From an uncultured Clostridium sp. (GTDB lineage: Bacteria > Bacillota > Clostridia > TANB77 > CAG-508), in contig USQZ01000025.1 in NCBI GenBank assembly GCA_900556975.1, positions 1 through 25,853 of the forward strand: a stretch of DNA of 25,853 nt. The letters run 5' to 3'. Under the pieces are notes generated by a model. It ran no database searches and was not told where the DNA came from. It was given only the letters and a program-made list of their open reading frames with translations. The position numbers were made by a program, and so were the translations under genes. This document shows positions 6,949 through 14,616 of this stretch, piece after piece. Numbering within the stretch: position 1 is the first letter of the stretch; each line of letters begins with the position of its first letter.

Positions 6949-7920
6949 CTACAATATATTCATAGATTCTACCTGAACTTTTCCAAACCTTGGCGTTCTC
7001 TCATTACCAATTGCAGTACTTCCAGGCTCTATAATCATATTAAGTGCATTTACTGGTTTAATTTCATGGTATATAACAAAATCATGTTCATACATATTCA
7101 AATAACTGCGTTTTTCATATGTATTTCTTTTTATAGTATGAGACAATTTTTTAAACAAATTATCCGTATCCAAATCAACATAAGAAAAAACTTTTTCAGA
7201 ACTCTCATCACCTTTATTTTGAAAATCTATTTCAAACATAAAAGTTGGAGCCTCTTTTAATTCTATGTTTTTATTCATAATTTCATAATAACCTACCAGC
7301 TTTAATCCTACATTTAATCCATCTTCCTGCAACGATTTAACCGTCTTACACAAAGCATCAAAACTATTTTTGTTTCTACAATCAATCTCACACGCTAAAC
7401 GTACTTTACTTTCCTTATTCAACTCATAAGCACCTTTAATTGCAGACCTATATAATTGCTTACCAATTCCTTTTACTTTATTTCCATACACATCAAAAAT
7501 ATTCTGCTTTGCAAGAACACCTGTTATAAACATCACATTTTCATTTGAAGTTGGGAAAAACGGATTATCAGACTTTTTTAAATTATTTTCAATTTTAACT
7601 GTTGTCGCTCCAATAATATCATTTTCACCAAACTCATTTCTCTGCGTTGCAAGTATAACAGGATACCTAGTCACATTTTGATAAACCTGTGAAACATCCG
7701 GTACATGCATAAAATCTTTGTTACCAATAAAATTCTGGTCATAAAAATAAGTTAATTTCAAAATGCCATTTAAAAAATCTTTTTCTGGCAAAGATTGAAA
7801 CAAATTAAATTTAATATTTGATTTCTCTTTCAATTCCTCCATTTCTTTAAAATATTTTTTGAATACAGTCTCTTCAAGAGACATCTGTATTCGCGGTTTT
7901 GCTTTTTTCTTTTTCTTCAT
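6949..7920 (-). CDS. GNAT-like protein, partner of the ATP-grasp ligase
   Basis: This 323-aa protein has a very basic N-terminus (MKKKKKAKPR). The central region reads VMFITGVLAKQN...GIGKQLYRSAIKGAYEL (about residues 128-166), which resembles the strand 4/helix 3 acetyl-CoA-binding site of GNAT acyltransferases (G-x-G-K-x-L). No close family comes to mind, so the assignment is by this motif only. The C-terminal 100 residues show nothing that I recognise. The start has an AGGAGA site about 6 bp upstream. It is the first gene of a two-gene operon with the GshF-like ligase, 20 bp apart, which suggests that the two act on the same small molecule or peptide. No membrane segment is seen. Confidence 0.6.
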   Translation of the reverse strand: MKKKKKAKPRIQMSLEETVFKKYFKEMEELKEKSNIKFNLFQSLPEKDFLNGILKLTYFYDQNFIGNKDFMHVPDVSQVYQNVTRYPVILATQRNEFGENDIIGATTVKIENNLKKSDNPFFPTSNENVMFITGVLAKQNIFDVYGNKVKGIGKQLYRSAIKGAYELNKESKVRLACEIDCRNKNSFDALCKTVKSLQEDGLNVGLKLVGYYEIMNKNIELKEAPTFMFEIDFQNKGDESSEKVFSYVDLDTDNLFKKLSHTIKRNTYEKRSYLNMYEHDFVIYHEIKPVNALNMIIEPGSTAIGNERTPRFGKVQVESMNIL

Positions 7921-7975
7921 ATGATTCTCCTATAACAAGCAATCCAAGCTAGTTACAGCCGATTTGCCTGCTCAT

Positions 7976-8009
7976 AAAAAATAGTGCTAACCACTTTTAA
8001 GGCTAACAC
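7976..8009 (-). terminator. Terminator downstream of the fatty-acid operon
   Basis: On the minus strand GTGTTAGCC (8001-8009) pairs with GGTTAGCAC (7984-7992), with two G-U wobbles and an 8-nt loop, and is followed by TATTTTTTAT. It lies 200 bp after fabI and upstream of the GNAT-like gene. Confidence 0.65.
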
Positions 8010-8013
8010 AGTA

Positions 8014-8100
8014 ATAATACGATTTTTCAAATTAAAAAGCAATTTGATAAACAAGTTAATTTTAACCAATTTCAGTCAAATTTAACCATTTTAGCTCAAA
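8014..8100 (-). promoter_or_regulatory. Putative promoter of the GNAT/ATP-grasp operon with a tandem repeat upstream
   Basis: The minus strand reads TTGCTT (8037-8042), 17 bp, TATTAT (8014-8019), with transcription expected near 8007. That start lies inside the arm of the terminator hairpin, so new transcripts would escape it while read-through from fabI would be stopped. Just upstream is an exact 20-bp-period tandem repeat (8061-8080 and 8081-8100, 16 of 20 bases identical), which could be an operator. The rest of the 288-bp gap (to 8208) shows nothing else. Confidence 0.4.
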
Positions 8101-8208
8101 TTTCATTTCCAATATATGTTTATCTTATTAAATATTGTTCTTAATCATTTTATTGCATTTTCTCAATAAAAGTCCCAGTAGCTCAACACTTTGCAGGATT
8201 TTGTAGTC

Positions 8209-8982
8209 CTAAACTCCCATTATGTTATAACCATTATCAGCATAAAGTACATGTCCCGTAACACAGCTTGACATACCAGATAATAAAAACGTTGCGACAT
8301 CCCCAACTTGACTAGTAGTAACATTTTTATGTAATGGTGCTTTTTCTTCAACAATATTTAAAATACTTCCAAAATCTTTTATTCCCTTAGCAGATAAAGT
8401 TTTAATAGGTCCAGCAGAAACAGCATTCACACGAACACCTTCCTTACCAAGATTTTCAGCTAAATATCTAACACTCGTCTCTAACGCAGCTTTAGCAACC
8501 CCCATAACATTATACCCTTCTAAAACTTTAGTAGAACCGTGATAAGTTAAAGTAACTAAACTAGCATTTTCATTTAACAAATCCATTTGTTTAGCCATTC
8601 TAGCTACAAGCACAAATGAATAACTACTTACATCACAAGCATGTGCAAATCCCTCTTTACTTGTATAAATAAAATCATTGTGTAAATCTTCTGTATTTGC
8701 ATGTGCAATCGCATGAACAATTCCATCAACCTTGCCATTTTCCTCTTTAATTTTTTTGAAACATTCTTCAACTAATTCATCTTCTGAAGCACCATTCAAG
8801 CAATAGCACTTACTTCCAGCAAAATCAGAAACCAATTCTTCAATTTTCTTTCTATTATCCTCACCCATAAAAGTAAAAATCAATTTTGCCCCATTTTCAT
8901 AAGCAGACTTTGCAATTCCATACGCAATGCTCCACTTATTCCTAATTCCCATTATTAATATTTTTTTATTTTCTAATAACAT
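8209..8982 (-). CDS. fabI: Enoyl-[acyl-carrier-protein] reductase, FabI type
   Basis: This enzyme reduces the trans-2-enoyl-ACP made by FabZ, the last step of each fatty-acid elongation cycle, using NAD(P)H. The cofactor site reads GIRNKWSIAYGIA near the N-terminus. The FabI-type catalytic Tyr and Lys lie in YNVMGVAKAALE, and SAGPIKTLSAKGI is the substrate-loop motif. The frame is open to an ATG at 9006. I prefer the internal ATG at 8982 (257 aa) because MLLENKKILIMG then aligns with the usual FabI start and AAAGG lies about 12 bp upstream; the longer 265-aa form is possible. It is the last gene of the operon. No FabK is present in the window. Confidence 0.93.
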   Translation of the reverse strand: MLLENKKILIMGIRNKWSIAYGIAKSAYENGAKLIFTFMGEDNRKKIEELVSDFAGSKCYCLNGASEDELVEECFKKIKEENGKVDGIVHAIAHANTEDLHNDFIYTSKEGFAHACDVSSYSFVLVARMAKQMDLLNENASLVTLTYHGSTKVLEGYNVMGVAKAALETSVRYLAENLGKEGVRVNAVSAGPIKTLSAKGIKDFGSILNIVEEKAPLHKNVTTSQVGDVATFLLSGMSSCVTGHVLYADNGYNIMGV

Positions 8983-9017
8983 ATCAAAATCCAACCTTTC
9001 AATCATTATAATTAATA

Positions 9018-9800
9018 TTAAACCTTCTTATACTCACCAATATTTCTAAACTTAGCATATCTATCTTCAACAAGCCCCTCATCAGATAATTGCAACAACT
9101 CATCTATAACCTTACAAATCTCACACTTTAAAGTATTTGCTGTTTCATCAGACTCTTCAATTATTTTATCAATAACCTTTAAATCATATAAATCATAAGC
9201 AGTAAGTTTCATTTTTTCAGCAGCTTCCTTAGCCTTTGAAGAATCCTTCCATAGAATACTAGCATATCCCTCTGGTGAAAGAATCGAATAAATTGCATTT
9301 TCTAACATAAAAACTCTATTTCCTACACCAATAGCTAAAGCGCCACCACTTGAACCTTCACCTATGACAATAGAAATAATCGGAACCCTAAGTCCAGCCA
9401 TTTCAAGCATAGAACTAGCAATTGCTTCACCTTGGCCTTTTTCTTCAGCCTCAATTCCAGGATACGCACCTTTAGTATCAATAAAAGTTATAACAGGTCT
9501 ATGAAACTTTTCTGCCTGTTTCATAAATCTTATAGCCTTTCTATAACTTTCAGGATTAGGCATTCCAAAATTTCTTTCAATATTCTCCTTAGTATTTCTA
9601 CCTTTCTGTTCAGCAATAATTGTAAAACTTTGATTACCTATTCTAGCAATACCACACACAATTGACTTGTCGTCATATCCCATTCTATCGCCATGTAATT
9701 CAATAAACTCATCAAAAATTTCATCAATATAATCAAGAGATGTTTTTCGATTAGGTGACCTAGCAATTTCAACCCTTTCCCATGCAGTAACTTTTTTCAT
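9018..9800 (-). CDS. accA: Acetyl-CoA carboxylase carboxyltransferase subunit alpha
   Basis: This 260-aa protein pairs with AccD to move the carboxyl group from carboxybiotin to acetyl-CoA, giving malonyl-CoA. Typical AccA segments are RSPNRKTSLDYID, FIELHGDR near residue 33, FGMPNPESYRKA, FIDTKGAYPGIEAEEKGQ near 107, GEGSSGGALAIG near 148 and ILSPEGYASILW. It is shorter than E. coli AccA (319 aa) at the N-terminus, as in other Firmicutes. The ATG overlaps the accD stop codon by one base (TAATG), which indicates translational coupling of the two carboxyltransferase subunits. The next gene, fabI, follows after a gap of a few tens of bases. Confidence 0.96.
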   Translation of the reverse strand: MKKVTAWERVEIARSPNRKTSLDYIDEIFDEFIELHGDRMGYDDKSIVCGIARIGNQSFTIIAEQKGRNTKENIERNFGMPNPESYRKAIRFMKQAEKFHRPVITFIDTKGAYPGIEAEEKGQGEAIASSMLEMAGLRVPIISIVIGEGSSGGALAIGVGNRVFMLENAIYSILSPEGYASILWKDSSKAKEAAEKMKLTAYDLYDLKVIDKIIEESDETANTLKCEICKVIDELLQLSDEGLVEDRYAKFRNIGEYKKV

Positions 9801-10648
9801 TAAACATCACTCCTTTTATGAAATTTAACCAATTTATATAACATACTTTTCATATCTTTTCTTTCAACTATTTCATCTATAAAACCATGTTCTAGTAAAA
9901 ATTCTGAAGTTTGAAAGCCTTCTGGCAACTCTTGTCCAATCGTTTGTTTTATTACCCTTTGTCCTGCAAAACCAATCATTGCACCAGGCTCAGCCAAAAC
10001 AATATCAGCAATGCTAGCAAAAGAAGCAGTAACACCACCATAAGTTGGATCAGTCAATACAGAAATATACAAAATGCCAGCTTTATTCAATTTTGCAACA
10101 GCTGCAGTAGTTTTCGCCATTTGCATTAAAGAAATAATTCCTTCCTGCATTCTAGCACCACCTGATGTGCAAAAAATTATAAATGGAATACCCAATTCAA
10201 TAGCTTTCTCCATAGAATATGTAATCTTTTCACCAACTACACTTCCCATGCTTCCCATTAAAAATCCACTATCCATTACACATATTACAACATCTTCACC
10301 ATTAATCTTTCCTGTTCCTGCACTAACAGCCTCCTGAATTCCAGTTTTAACTCGTAAAGTTTTTATTTTCTGCTCATAGCCATCTAAATTCAATGGATTA
10401 ACATTATCAATATTTAAATCAAACTTTTTACAAGACCCCTCATCAAGAATTGTTTCAAGTCTTTTATTAATATGCATTCTAAAATAAGCACCACAATTAG
10501 GACAAATACTCATATTCTCTCTTACAGTTTCTTTATAAACAATTTCTTTACATTTATCACATTTAACCCATTTACCAACAGGAATATCTATTTTAGACTT
10601 TATATTCTTCGCAGTAGGTGGTCTTTTCTTCATCTTATCAACAATCAT
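9800..10648 (-). CDS. accD: Acetyl-CoA carboxylase carboxyltransferase subunit beta
   Basis: This is the beta partner of AccA. The N-terminal zinc ribbon has four cysteines (CDKC and CPNC, about residues 35-58). The crotonase-fold carboxyltransferase domain follows, with SGGARMQEG, VLTDPTYGGVTASFA, EPGAMIGFAGQRVI and ELPEGFQTSEFLLEHG. The frame extends upstream to 10708, but AGGAG lies 10 bp before the ATG at 10648 and the extra 20 residues (MLCSILETV...) are not part of the family, so I use 10648 (282 aa). A 13-bp-stem hairpin lies between accC and this start. The last base of the stop overlaps the accA ATG. Confidence 0.96.
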   Translation of the reverse strand: MIVDKMKKRPPTAKNIKSKIDIPVGKWVKCDKCKEIVYKETVRENMSICPNCGAYFRMHINKRLETILDEGSCKKFDLNIDNVNPLNLDGYEQKIKTLRVKTGIQEAVSAGTGKINGEDVVICVMDSGFLMGSMGSVVGEKITYSMEKAIELGIPFIIFCTSGGARMQEGIISLMQMAKTTAAVAKLNKAGILYISVLTDPTYGGVTASFASIADIVLAEPGAMIGFAGQRVIKQTIGQELPEGFQTSEFLLEHGFIDEIVERKDMKSMLYKLVKFHKRSDV

Positions 10649-10684
10649 AATTTTTACACTCCTAAAAAAGCTAATGTATAATAC

Positions 10685-10732
10685 AGTTTCTAAAATGCTA
10701 CAAAGCACATTAAAAATAACATTTTAGAAACT
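10685..10732 (-). repeat. Perfect 13-bp inverted repeat between accC and accD
   Basis: AGTTTCTAAAATG at 10685-10697 and CATTTTAGAAACT at 10720-10732 are exact inverted copies around a 22-base loop. They start 6 bp after the accC stop codon. No T-tract follows on the minus strand, so it is not a simple terminator. In the operon mRNA it would form a hairpin separating the biotin-carboxylase and carboxyltransferase parts. Confidence 0.6.
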
Positions 10733-10737
10733 AGTTA

Positions 10738-12081
10738 TTATTTATTTAAAATTTCTTTTTCAATAAATGATGTGTCAAATTTTCCTCTAATGAAATCCTG
10801 ATTTTTTATAATCTTAAATAAAAAATCAATATTAGTATCTACTCCCTCAATAACAATTTCCTCAAGAGCTCTTTTCATTTTACTAATTGCTTCATTTCTT
10901 GTATCACCAAAAGCAATAATTTTTGCAATCATAGAATCATAATTTGGAGGAATAGTATATCCCTCATAAATTGCTGAATCAATTCTAATTCCCTTACCAC
11001 CTGGAAAATTCAAACCAGTTATCTTACCAGGACAAGGCATAAAATTTTTAGAAGGATTTTCAGCATTAATTCTACATTCTATACTATGCCCTCTAAACTC
11101 AACATCCTTTTGTTTTAATTTCAATTGTTCACCACCAGCAATCTTTATTTGCTGTTTAACAATATCAATACCTGTTCTCATCTCAGTAATCGGATGCTCC
11201 ACCTGAATTCTTGTATTCATTTCCATAAAATAAAATTTCTTATCATCATCTACAAGAAATTCAACAGTTCCACAACTACTATATCCAGCCAATTTAGCAG
11301 CCTTCACAGCAGTTTCTCCCATTTTATTTCTCAGCTTTTCATCAACAATAGTTGAAGGTGTTTCCTCAATTACCTTTTGATTTCTTCTTTGTATTGAGCA
11401 ATCCCTTTCACCCAAATGAATAACATTTCCATGCTCATCAGCTAATATTTGAATCTCAACATGTCTTGGATTTTTAATAAATTTCTCTATATAAATTTCA
11501 TCATCATTAAAAGAAATTTTTGCCTCTTGCTTTACAATATTATAATTTTTCTCTAATTCCTCAGGTGAATTTGCAACACGAATTCCTTTTCCGCCACCAC
11601 CTGCAGCAGCCTTCAACATAACCGGATACCCTATTCTTTCCGCAACTGCAAGTGCATCTTTTAATCCTTTTATGCTTCCATCCGAACCAGGAATAACAGG
11701 AATTCCCGCATTCTTCATAAATTCCTTAGCATTAGACTTGTTTCCCATAAATTCAATAACCTTATGAGAAGGACCAATAAACTTAATATTAGATTCTTCA
11801 CACATTTGGGCAAACTGACTATTTTCTGATAAAAAACCGAACCCAGGATGAATACTATCACTTCCAGTAATATTAGCTGCTTCAATAATATTTTTACAAT
11901 TCAAATAACTTTTGGTAGAATTTGCAGGGCCGATACACACAGCCTCATCTGCTAAATGAGTATGCATAGCATCTTTGTCAGCCTCAGAATAAACGGCAAC
12001 AGTTTTAATATTCATCTCTTTACATGCACGTATTACTCTAACTGCAATCTCACCTCTATTGGCAATTAATATTTTATTCAT
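10738..12081 (-). CDS. accC: Biotin carboxylase subunit of acetyl-CoA carboxylase
   Basis: This 447-aa protein uses ATP and bicarbonate to carboxylate biotin on AccB. The order is typical. The N-terminal biotin-carboxylase domain begins MNKILIANRGEIAVRVIRA. The ATP-grasp domain has the glycine-rich loop KAAAGGGGKGIR near residue 158 and MEMNTRIQVEHPITE near 289. The C-terminal domain contains GHSIECRINAE. Length matches the roughly 450 aa of bacterial AccC. The start lies 15 bp after fabZ, with an AGGAG-like site upstream. Nothing is missing. Confidence 0.97.
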   Translation of the reverse strand: MNKILIANRGEIAVRVIRACKEMNIKTVAVYSEADKDAMHTHLADEAVCIGPANSTKSYLNCKNIIEAANITGSDSIHPGFGFLSENSQFAQMCEESNIKFIGPSHKVIEFMGNKSNAKEFMKNAGIPVIPGSDGSIKGLKDALAVAERIGYPVMLKAAAGGGGKGIRVANSPEELEKNYNIVKQEAKISFNDDEIYIEKFIKNPRHVEIQILADEHGNVIHLGERDCSIQRRNQKVIEETPSTIVDEKLRNKMGETAVKAAKLAGYSSCGTVEFLVDDDKKFYFMEMNTRIQVEHPITEMRTGIDIVKQQIKIAGGEQLKLKQKDVEFRGHSIECRINAENPSKNFMPCPGKITGLNFPGGKGIRIDSAIYEGYTIPPNYDSMIAKIIAFGDTRNEAISKMKRALEEIVIEGVDTNIDFLFKIIKNQDFIRGKFDTSFIEKEILNK

Positions 12082-12096
12082 TATAAAATCTCCTTT

Positions 12097-12519
12097 TTAA
12101 ACAATTGCAAAAGTAAGTTCACCTTTAGCAACAATTTTTCCATCGCAAGTTGCTAAAGCCTCTCCAACACCAATTGGACCTTTTTGTTTTATGATTTTTA
12201 CTTCTAATTTTAAAACATCCCCAGGAACAACTTGCTTTTTAAAACGCATCTTATCAATTCCAGCAAATAAAGCATTTCTACCTTTATTTTCTTCTAAACT
12301 CAATATTGCTATAGCTCCTGTTTGGGCTAAACTTTCAGTAATTAAAACCCCAGGCATTATTGGATTTCCAGGAAAATGACCTTTAAAATACCATTCATCT
12401 TCGCTTACATGTTTGTATGCAATAGCTGATTCGCCAGGTACATATTCTTCAACTTCATCAATCATCAAAAAAGGTTCTCTTTGAGGTATGATTTGTTTTA
12501 TCTCATTTTTATTTAACAT
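12097..12519 (-). CDS. fabZ: 3-hydroxyacyl-ACP dehydratase
   Basis: This 140-aa hot-dog-fold enzyme removes water from 3-hydroxyacyl-ACP. The catalytic motif is HFPGNPIMPGVLITESLAQ (about residues 48-66), with the active-site His and Glu; the preceding PQREPFLMIDEV is also typical. Length is normal. The start has AAAGGAG about 6 bp upstream. It lies between accC, 15 bp downstream, and a 217-bp gap to accB that holds a fold-back element. Confidence 0.96.
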   Translation of the reverse strand: MLNKNEIKQIIPQREPFLMIDEVEEYVPGESAIAYKHVSEDEWYFKGHFPGNPIMPGVLITESLAQTGAIAILSLEENKGRNALFAGIDKMRFKKQVVPGDVLKLEVKIIKQKGPIGVGEALATCDGKIVAKGELTFAIV

Positions 12520-12553
12520 ACTTTACTCCTTTTTATATAATCTACTTTCTTCA

Positions 12554-12722
12554 TCTGAATATAAAAAATTAAAATTTATTTTGGCTCGTTTCGTGGTTTA
12601 GAAATTCTAAGAAAAATCAATCAGCGCCCTCAATCCTGTGAGATTCCCTAATTGATTTTTCTAAGATTTTCTACTACCATCTCTCACGTCGCAATCATAA
12701 ATTTTATTTTTTATATTTCAGA
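12554..12722. mobile_element. 169-bp fold-back (MITE-like) element between accB and fabZ
   Basis: The two ends are near-perfect inverted copies of about 26 bp, 12554-12579 and 12697-12722. Reading inwards, both start TCTGAA and continue through TATAAAAAAT and AAAATTTAT, differing by an inserted A in one arm and an extra T in the other. Further in, AGAAAAATCAAT (12610-12621) is repeated inverted as ATTGATTTTTCT near 12651-12662, and the sequence between the two stems also pairs partly (TGGT...TAGAAA). The whole element can fold into one long hairpin with the tip around 12622-12650. It has no coding capacity. No clear target-site duplication is visible. Alternatives are a structured RNA or an mRNA-processing site within the operon. 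Confidence 0.65.
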
Positions 12723-12735
12723 CTTAATAATTAGC

Positions 12736-13173
12736 TTATATTATCTTAAATAATGGCTTCCCATATTCAACAGCCTCACCATCTTTTATAAAAATCTCTG
12801 CAACCTCACCATCAAACTCTGACTCAATTTCATTCATAAGTTTCATAGCCTCTATAATACAAAGTACATCACCCTTTTTAACCTTCTTTCCAACCTCAAC
12901 ATAAGGATTAGCACTTGGATTAGGTTTGATATAAAAAGTACCAACCATAGGAGATTTTACAATTTTTCCTGTATTTTCATTACTTGATTGCTCTAACTCA
13001 GGCTCCTCCTTCTTAACATCTTGACTAGAAGATTTCATTACTTTGGTTGATATTTCAACATTTTCATTTTTCTTCATACTAATCTTTGTACCATCAGGAA
13101 AATCAATATCAATAGAAGATAATTTTGAGTTTCCCATATCATCCATTAATTGTTTAATTTTCTCATACTCCAT
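12736..13173 (-). CDS. accB: Biotin carboxyl carrier protein of acetyl-CoA carboxylase
   Basis: This 145-aa protein carries biotin between AccC and AccA-AccD. The C-terminal biotinyl domain (about residues 70-145) contains EAMKLMNEI, whose Lys, at about residue 111, is the biotinylation site. VKSPMVGTFYIKPNP opens the domain. The N-terminus is a short helical region followed by a polar Ser/Glu linker, as in Firmicutes AccB. The likely modifying enzyme, biotin protein ligase, is encoded in the same operon. It lies 17 bp after fabF. Confidence 0.96.
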   Translation of the reverse strand: MEYEKIKQLMDDMGNSKLSSIDIDFPDGTKISMKKNENVEISTKVMKSSSQDVKKEEPELEQSSNENTGKIVKSPMVGTFYIKPNPSANPYVEVGKKVKKGDVLCIIEAMKLMNEIESEFDGEVAEIFIKDGEAVEYGKPLFKII

Positions 13174-13190
13174 TTTAATTCACCTCATAA

Positions 13191-14429
13191 TTAATTCATT
13201 TTTCTAAATATAATACTTGCATTATGCCCACCAAACCCTAAAGAATTAGACATAACTACATTTAAATCTTTTTTTATAATCTCATTCTGAACAATATTTA
13301 AATCACATTCTGAATCAGGTACTTTATAATTAATTGTTGGTGGAACAATTCCATTTTCTAAAGCCTTAGAGCAAATAACAGCCTCAACGCCACCCGCAGC
13401 GCCAAGTAAATGTCCTGTATTTCCTTTAGTAGAACTAACTAAAACATTATTCCAATCTTCTCCCATAACCTTTTTAATAGCCATAGTTTCACAAGAATCA
13501 TTCAAATGAGTAGAAGTTCCATGAGCATTTATGTAATCAATATCATTAGCACAAATACCAGCATCTTTAATTGCTCTATTCATAGCATTTACAGCTCCTG
13601 CTCCATCAGAACAAGGAGATGTAATATGATAAGCATCAGAAGTAGCACCATAGCCAATCACTTCACCATAAATTTTAGCACCTCTTTTTTTAGCATGCTC
13701 ATATTCCTCAAGAACTAAAATTCCAGAACCTTCACCCATTACAAAACCAGATCTCTCCTTATCAAATGGAATACTCGCTCTGTTTTTATCAGTAGCACTA
13801 GAAAGAGCTTTCATGTTTTCAAAACCTCCAATACCGACTTCACAAATAGAAGCTTCAGTACCACCAGCTAAAATTACATCTTCATAACCATGTTTAATAG
13901 TTCTATAAGCCTCGCCTATAGCATGAGTAGAAGATGCACACGCTGTAACAATAGAAACAGATTCACCCTTAAGTCCAAGTTCAATAGCAATATTTCCAGC
14001 AGGCATATTAGCAATAGACATAGGAATAAACATAGGTGAAATTCTATTATGTCCCTTCTCCAAATTAACCTCACATTGGTTTTGAATTGTAATCAATCCT
14101 CCAATACCTGAACTAACAAAAATACCAACATTATTAAAATCCGTATTCTCCTCAGAAATACCAGAATCGGCAAACGCTTCTCTAGCAGCAATCAAAGCAA
14201 ATTGAGAAGACCTATCCAAACGTCTAGCCTGTTTCACATCAAAATAATCATGTGGATTATAATCCTTAACTTCAGCATCCATCTTGGTTTTAAAATTTTC
14301 TGGATTAACTAACTTCATAGTATCAACACCACAAACTCCATTTTCAATTCCATTCCAAGTCTCTTCGACATTTTTTCCGATAGGAGTTATACAACCTAAT
14401 CCTGTAACAACAACTCGTCTATTACTCAT
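13191..14429 (-). CDS. fabF: 3-oxoacyl-ACP synthase II
   Basis: This is the condensing enzyme that elongates acyl-ACP with malonyl-ACP. The thiolase-fold catalytic triad is seen: Cys in VTACASSTH (about 164), His in NAHGTSTHLND and His in STKGNTGHLLGAAGG; GFGGHNAS closes the protein. The frame extends to a GTG at 14438, but AAGGTG lies 6-7 bp before the ATG at 14429 and MSNRRVVVTGLG matches the family start, giving 412 aa. There is no FabH (initiating synthase) in the window, so initiation must be served by a gene elsewhere or by another route. Confidence 0.96.
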   Translation of the reverse strand: MSNRRVVVTGLGCITPIGKNVEETWNGIENGVCGVDTMKLVNPENFKTKMDAEVKDYNPHDYFDVKQARRLDRSSQFALIAAREAFADSGISEENTDFNNVGIFVSSGIGGLITIQNQCEVNLEKGHNRISPMFIPMSIANMPAGNIAIELGLKGESVSIVTACASSTHAIGEAYRTIKHGYEDVILAGGTEASICEVGIGGFENMKALSSATDKNRASIPFDKERSGFVMGEGSGILVLEEYEHAKKRGAKIYGEVIGYGATSDAYHITSPCSDGAGAVNAMNRAIKDAGICANDIDYINAHGTSTHLNDSCETMAIKKVMGEDWNNVLVSSTKGNTGHLLGAAGGVEAVICSKALENGIVPPTINYKVPDSECDLNIVQNEIIKKDLNVVMSNSLGFGGHNASIIFRKMN

Positions 14430-14454
14430 AGCACTCACCTTTCACAATTTATTT

Positions 14455-14580
14455 TTAAAAATATTATATTTATTTTTTCGTTCCTTGCTAAAATATTTTC
14501 CATCTCACTAAACTTCGTTTAGAAGGTTAGCAAAAAAATTTCATACTGCGCATCACTCAAAAATCAAATATTATAATTTC
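14455..14580. repeat. Structured, non-coding spacer between fabF and fabG
   Basis: Nested inverted repeats are present: TTGCTAA/TTAGCAA (14485-14491 and 14527-14533) enclose CTAAAC-TTC-GTTTAG (14508-14522). The outer AT-rich flanks, around 14458-14480 and 14555-14580, are also approximately complementary. No reading frame of note and no T-tract on the minus strand is seen. In many Clostridia an acpP gene lies in this operon near this position; none is here. It may be a second, more decayed fold-back element. Confidence 0.4.
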
Positions 14581-14616
14581 TTCTATAATTAATAATTGTC
14601 AAAACGATTTTATTAA

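Noticed and set aside
14485..14533. Hairpin in the fabF-fabG gap as a terminator
   Set aside because: On the minus strand the T-tract comes before the stem, not after it, so it cannot act as an ordinary terminator for the operon.
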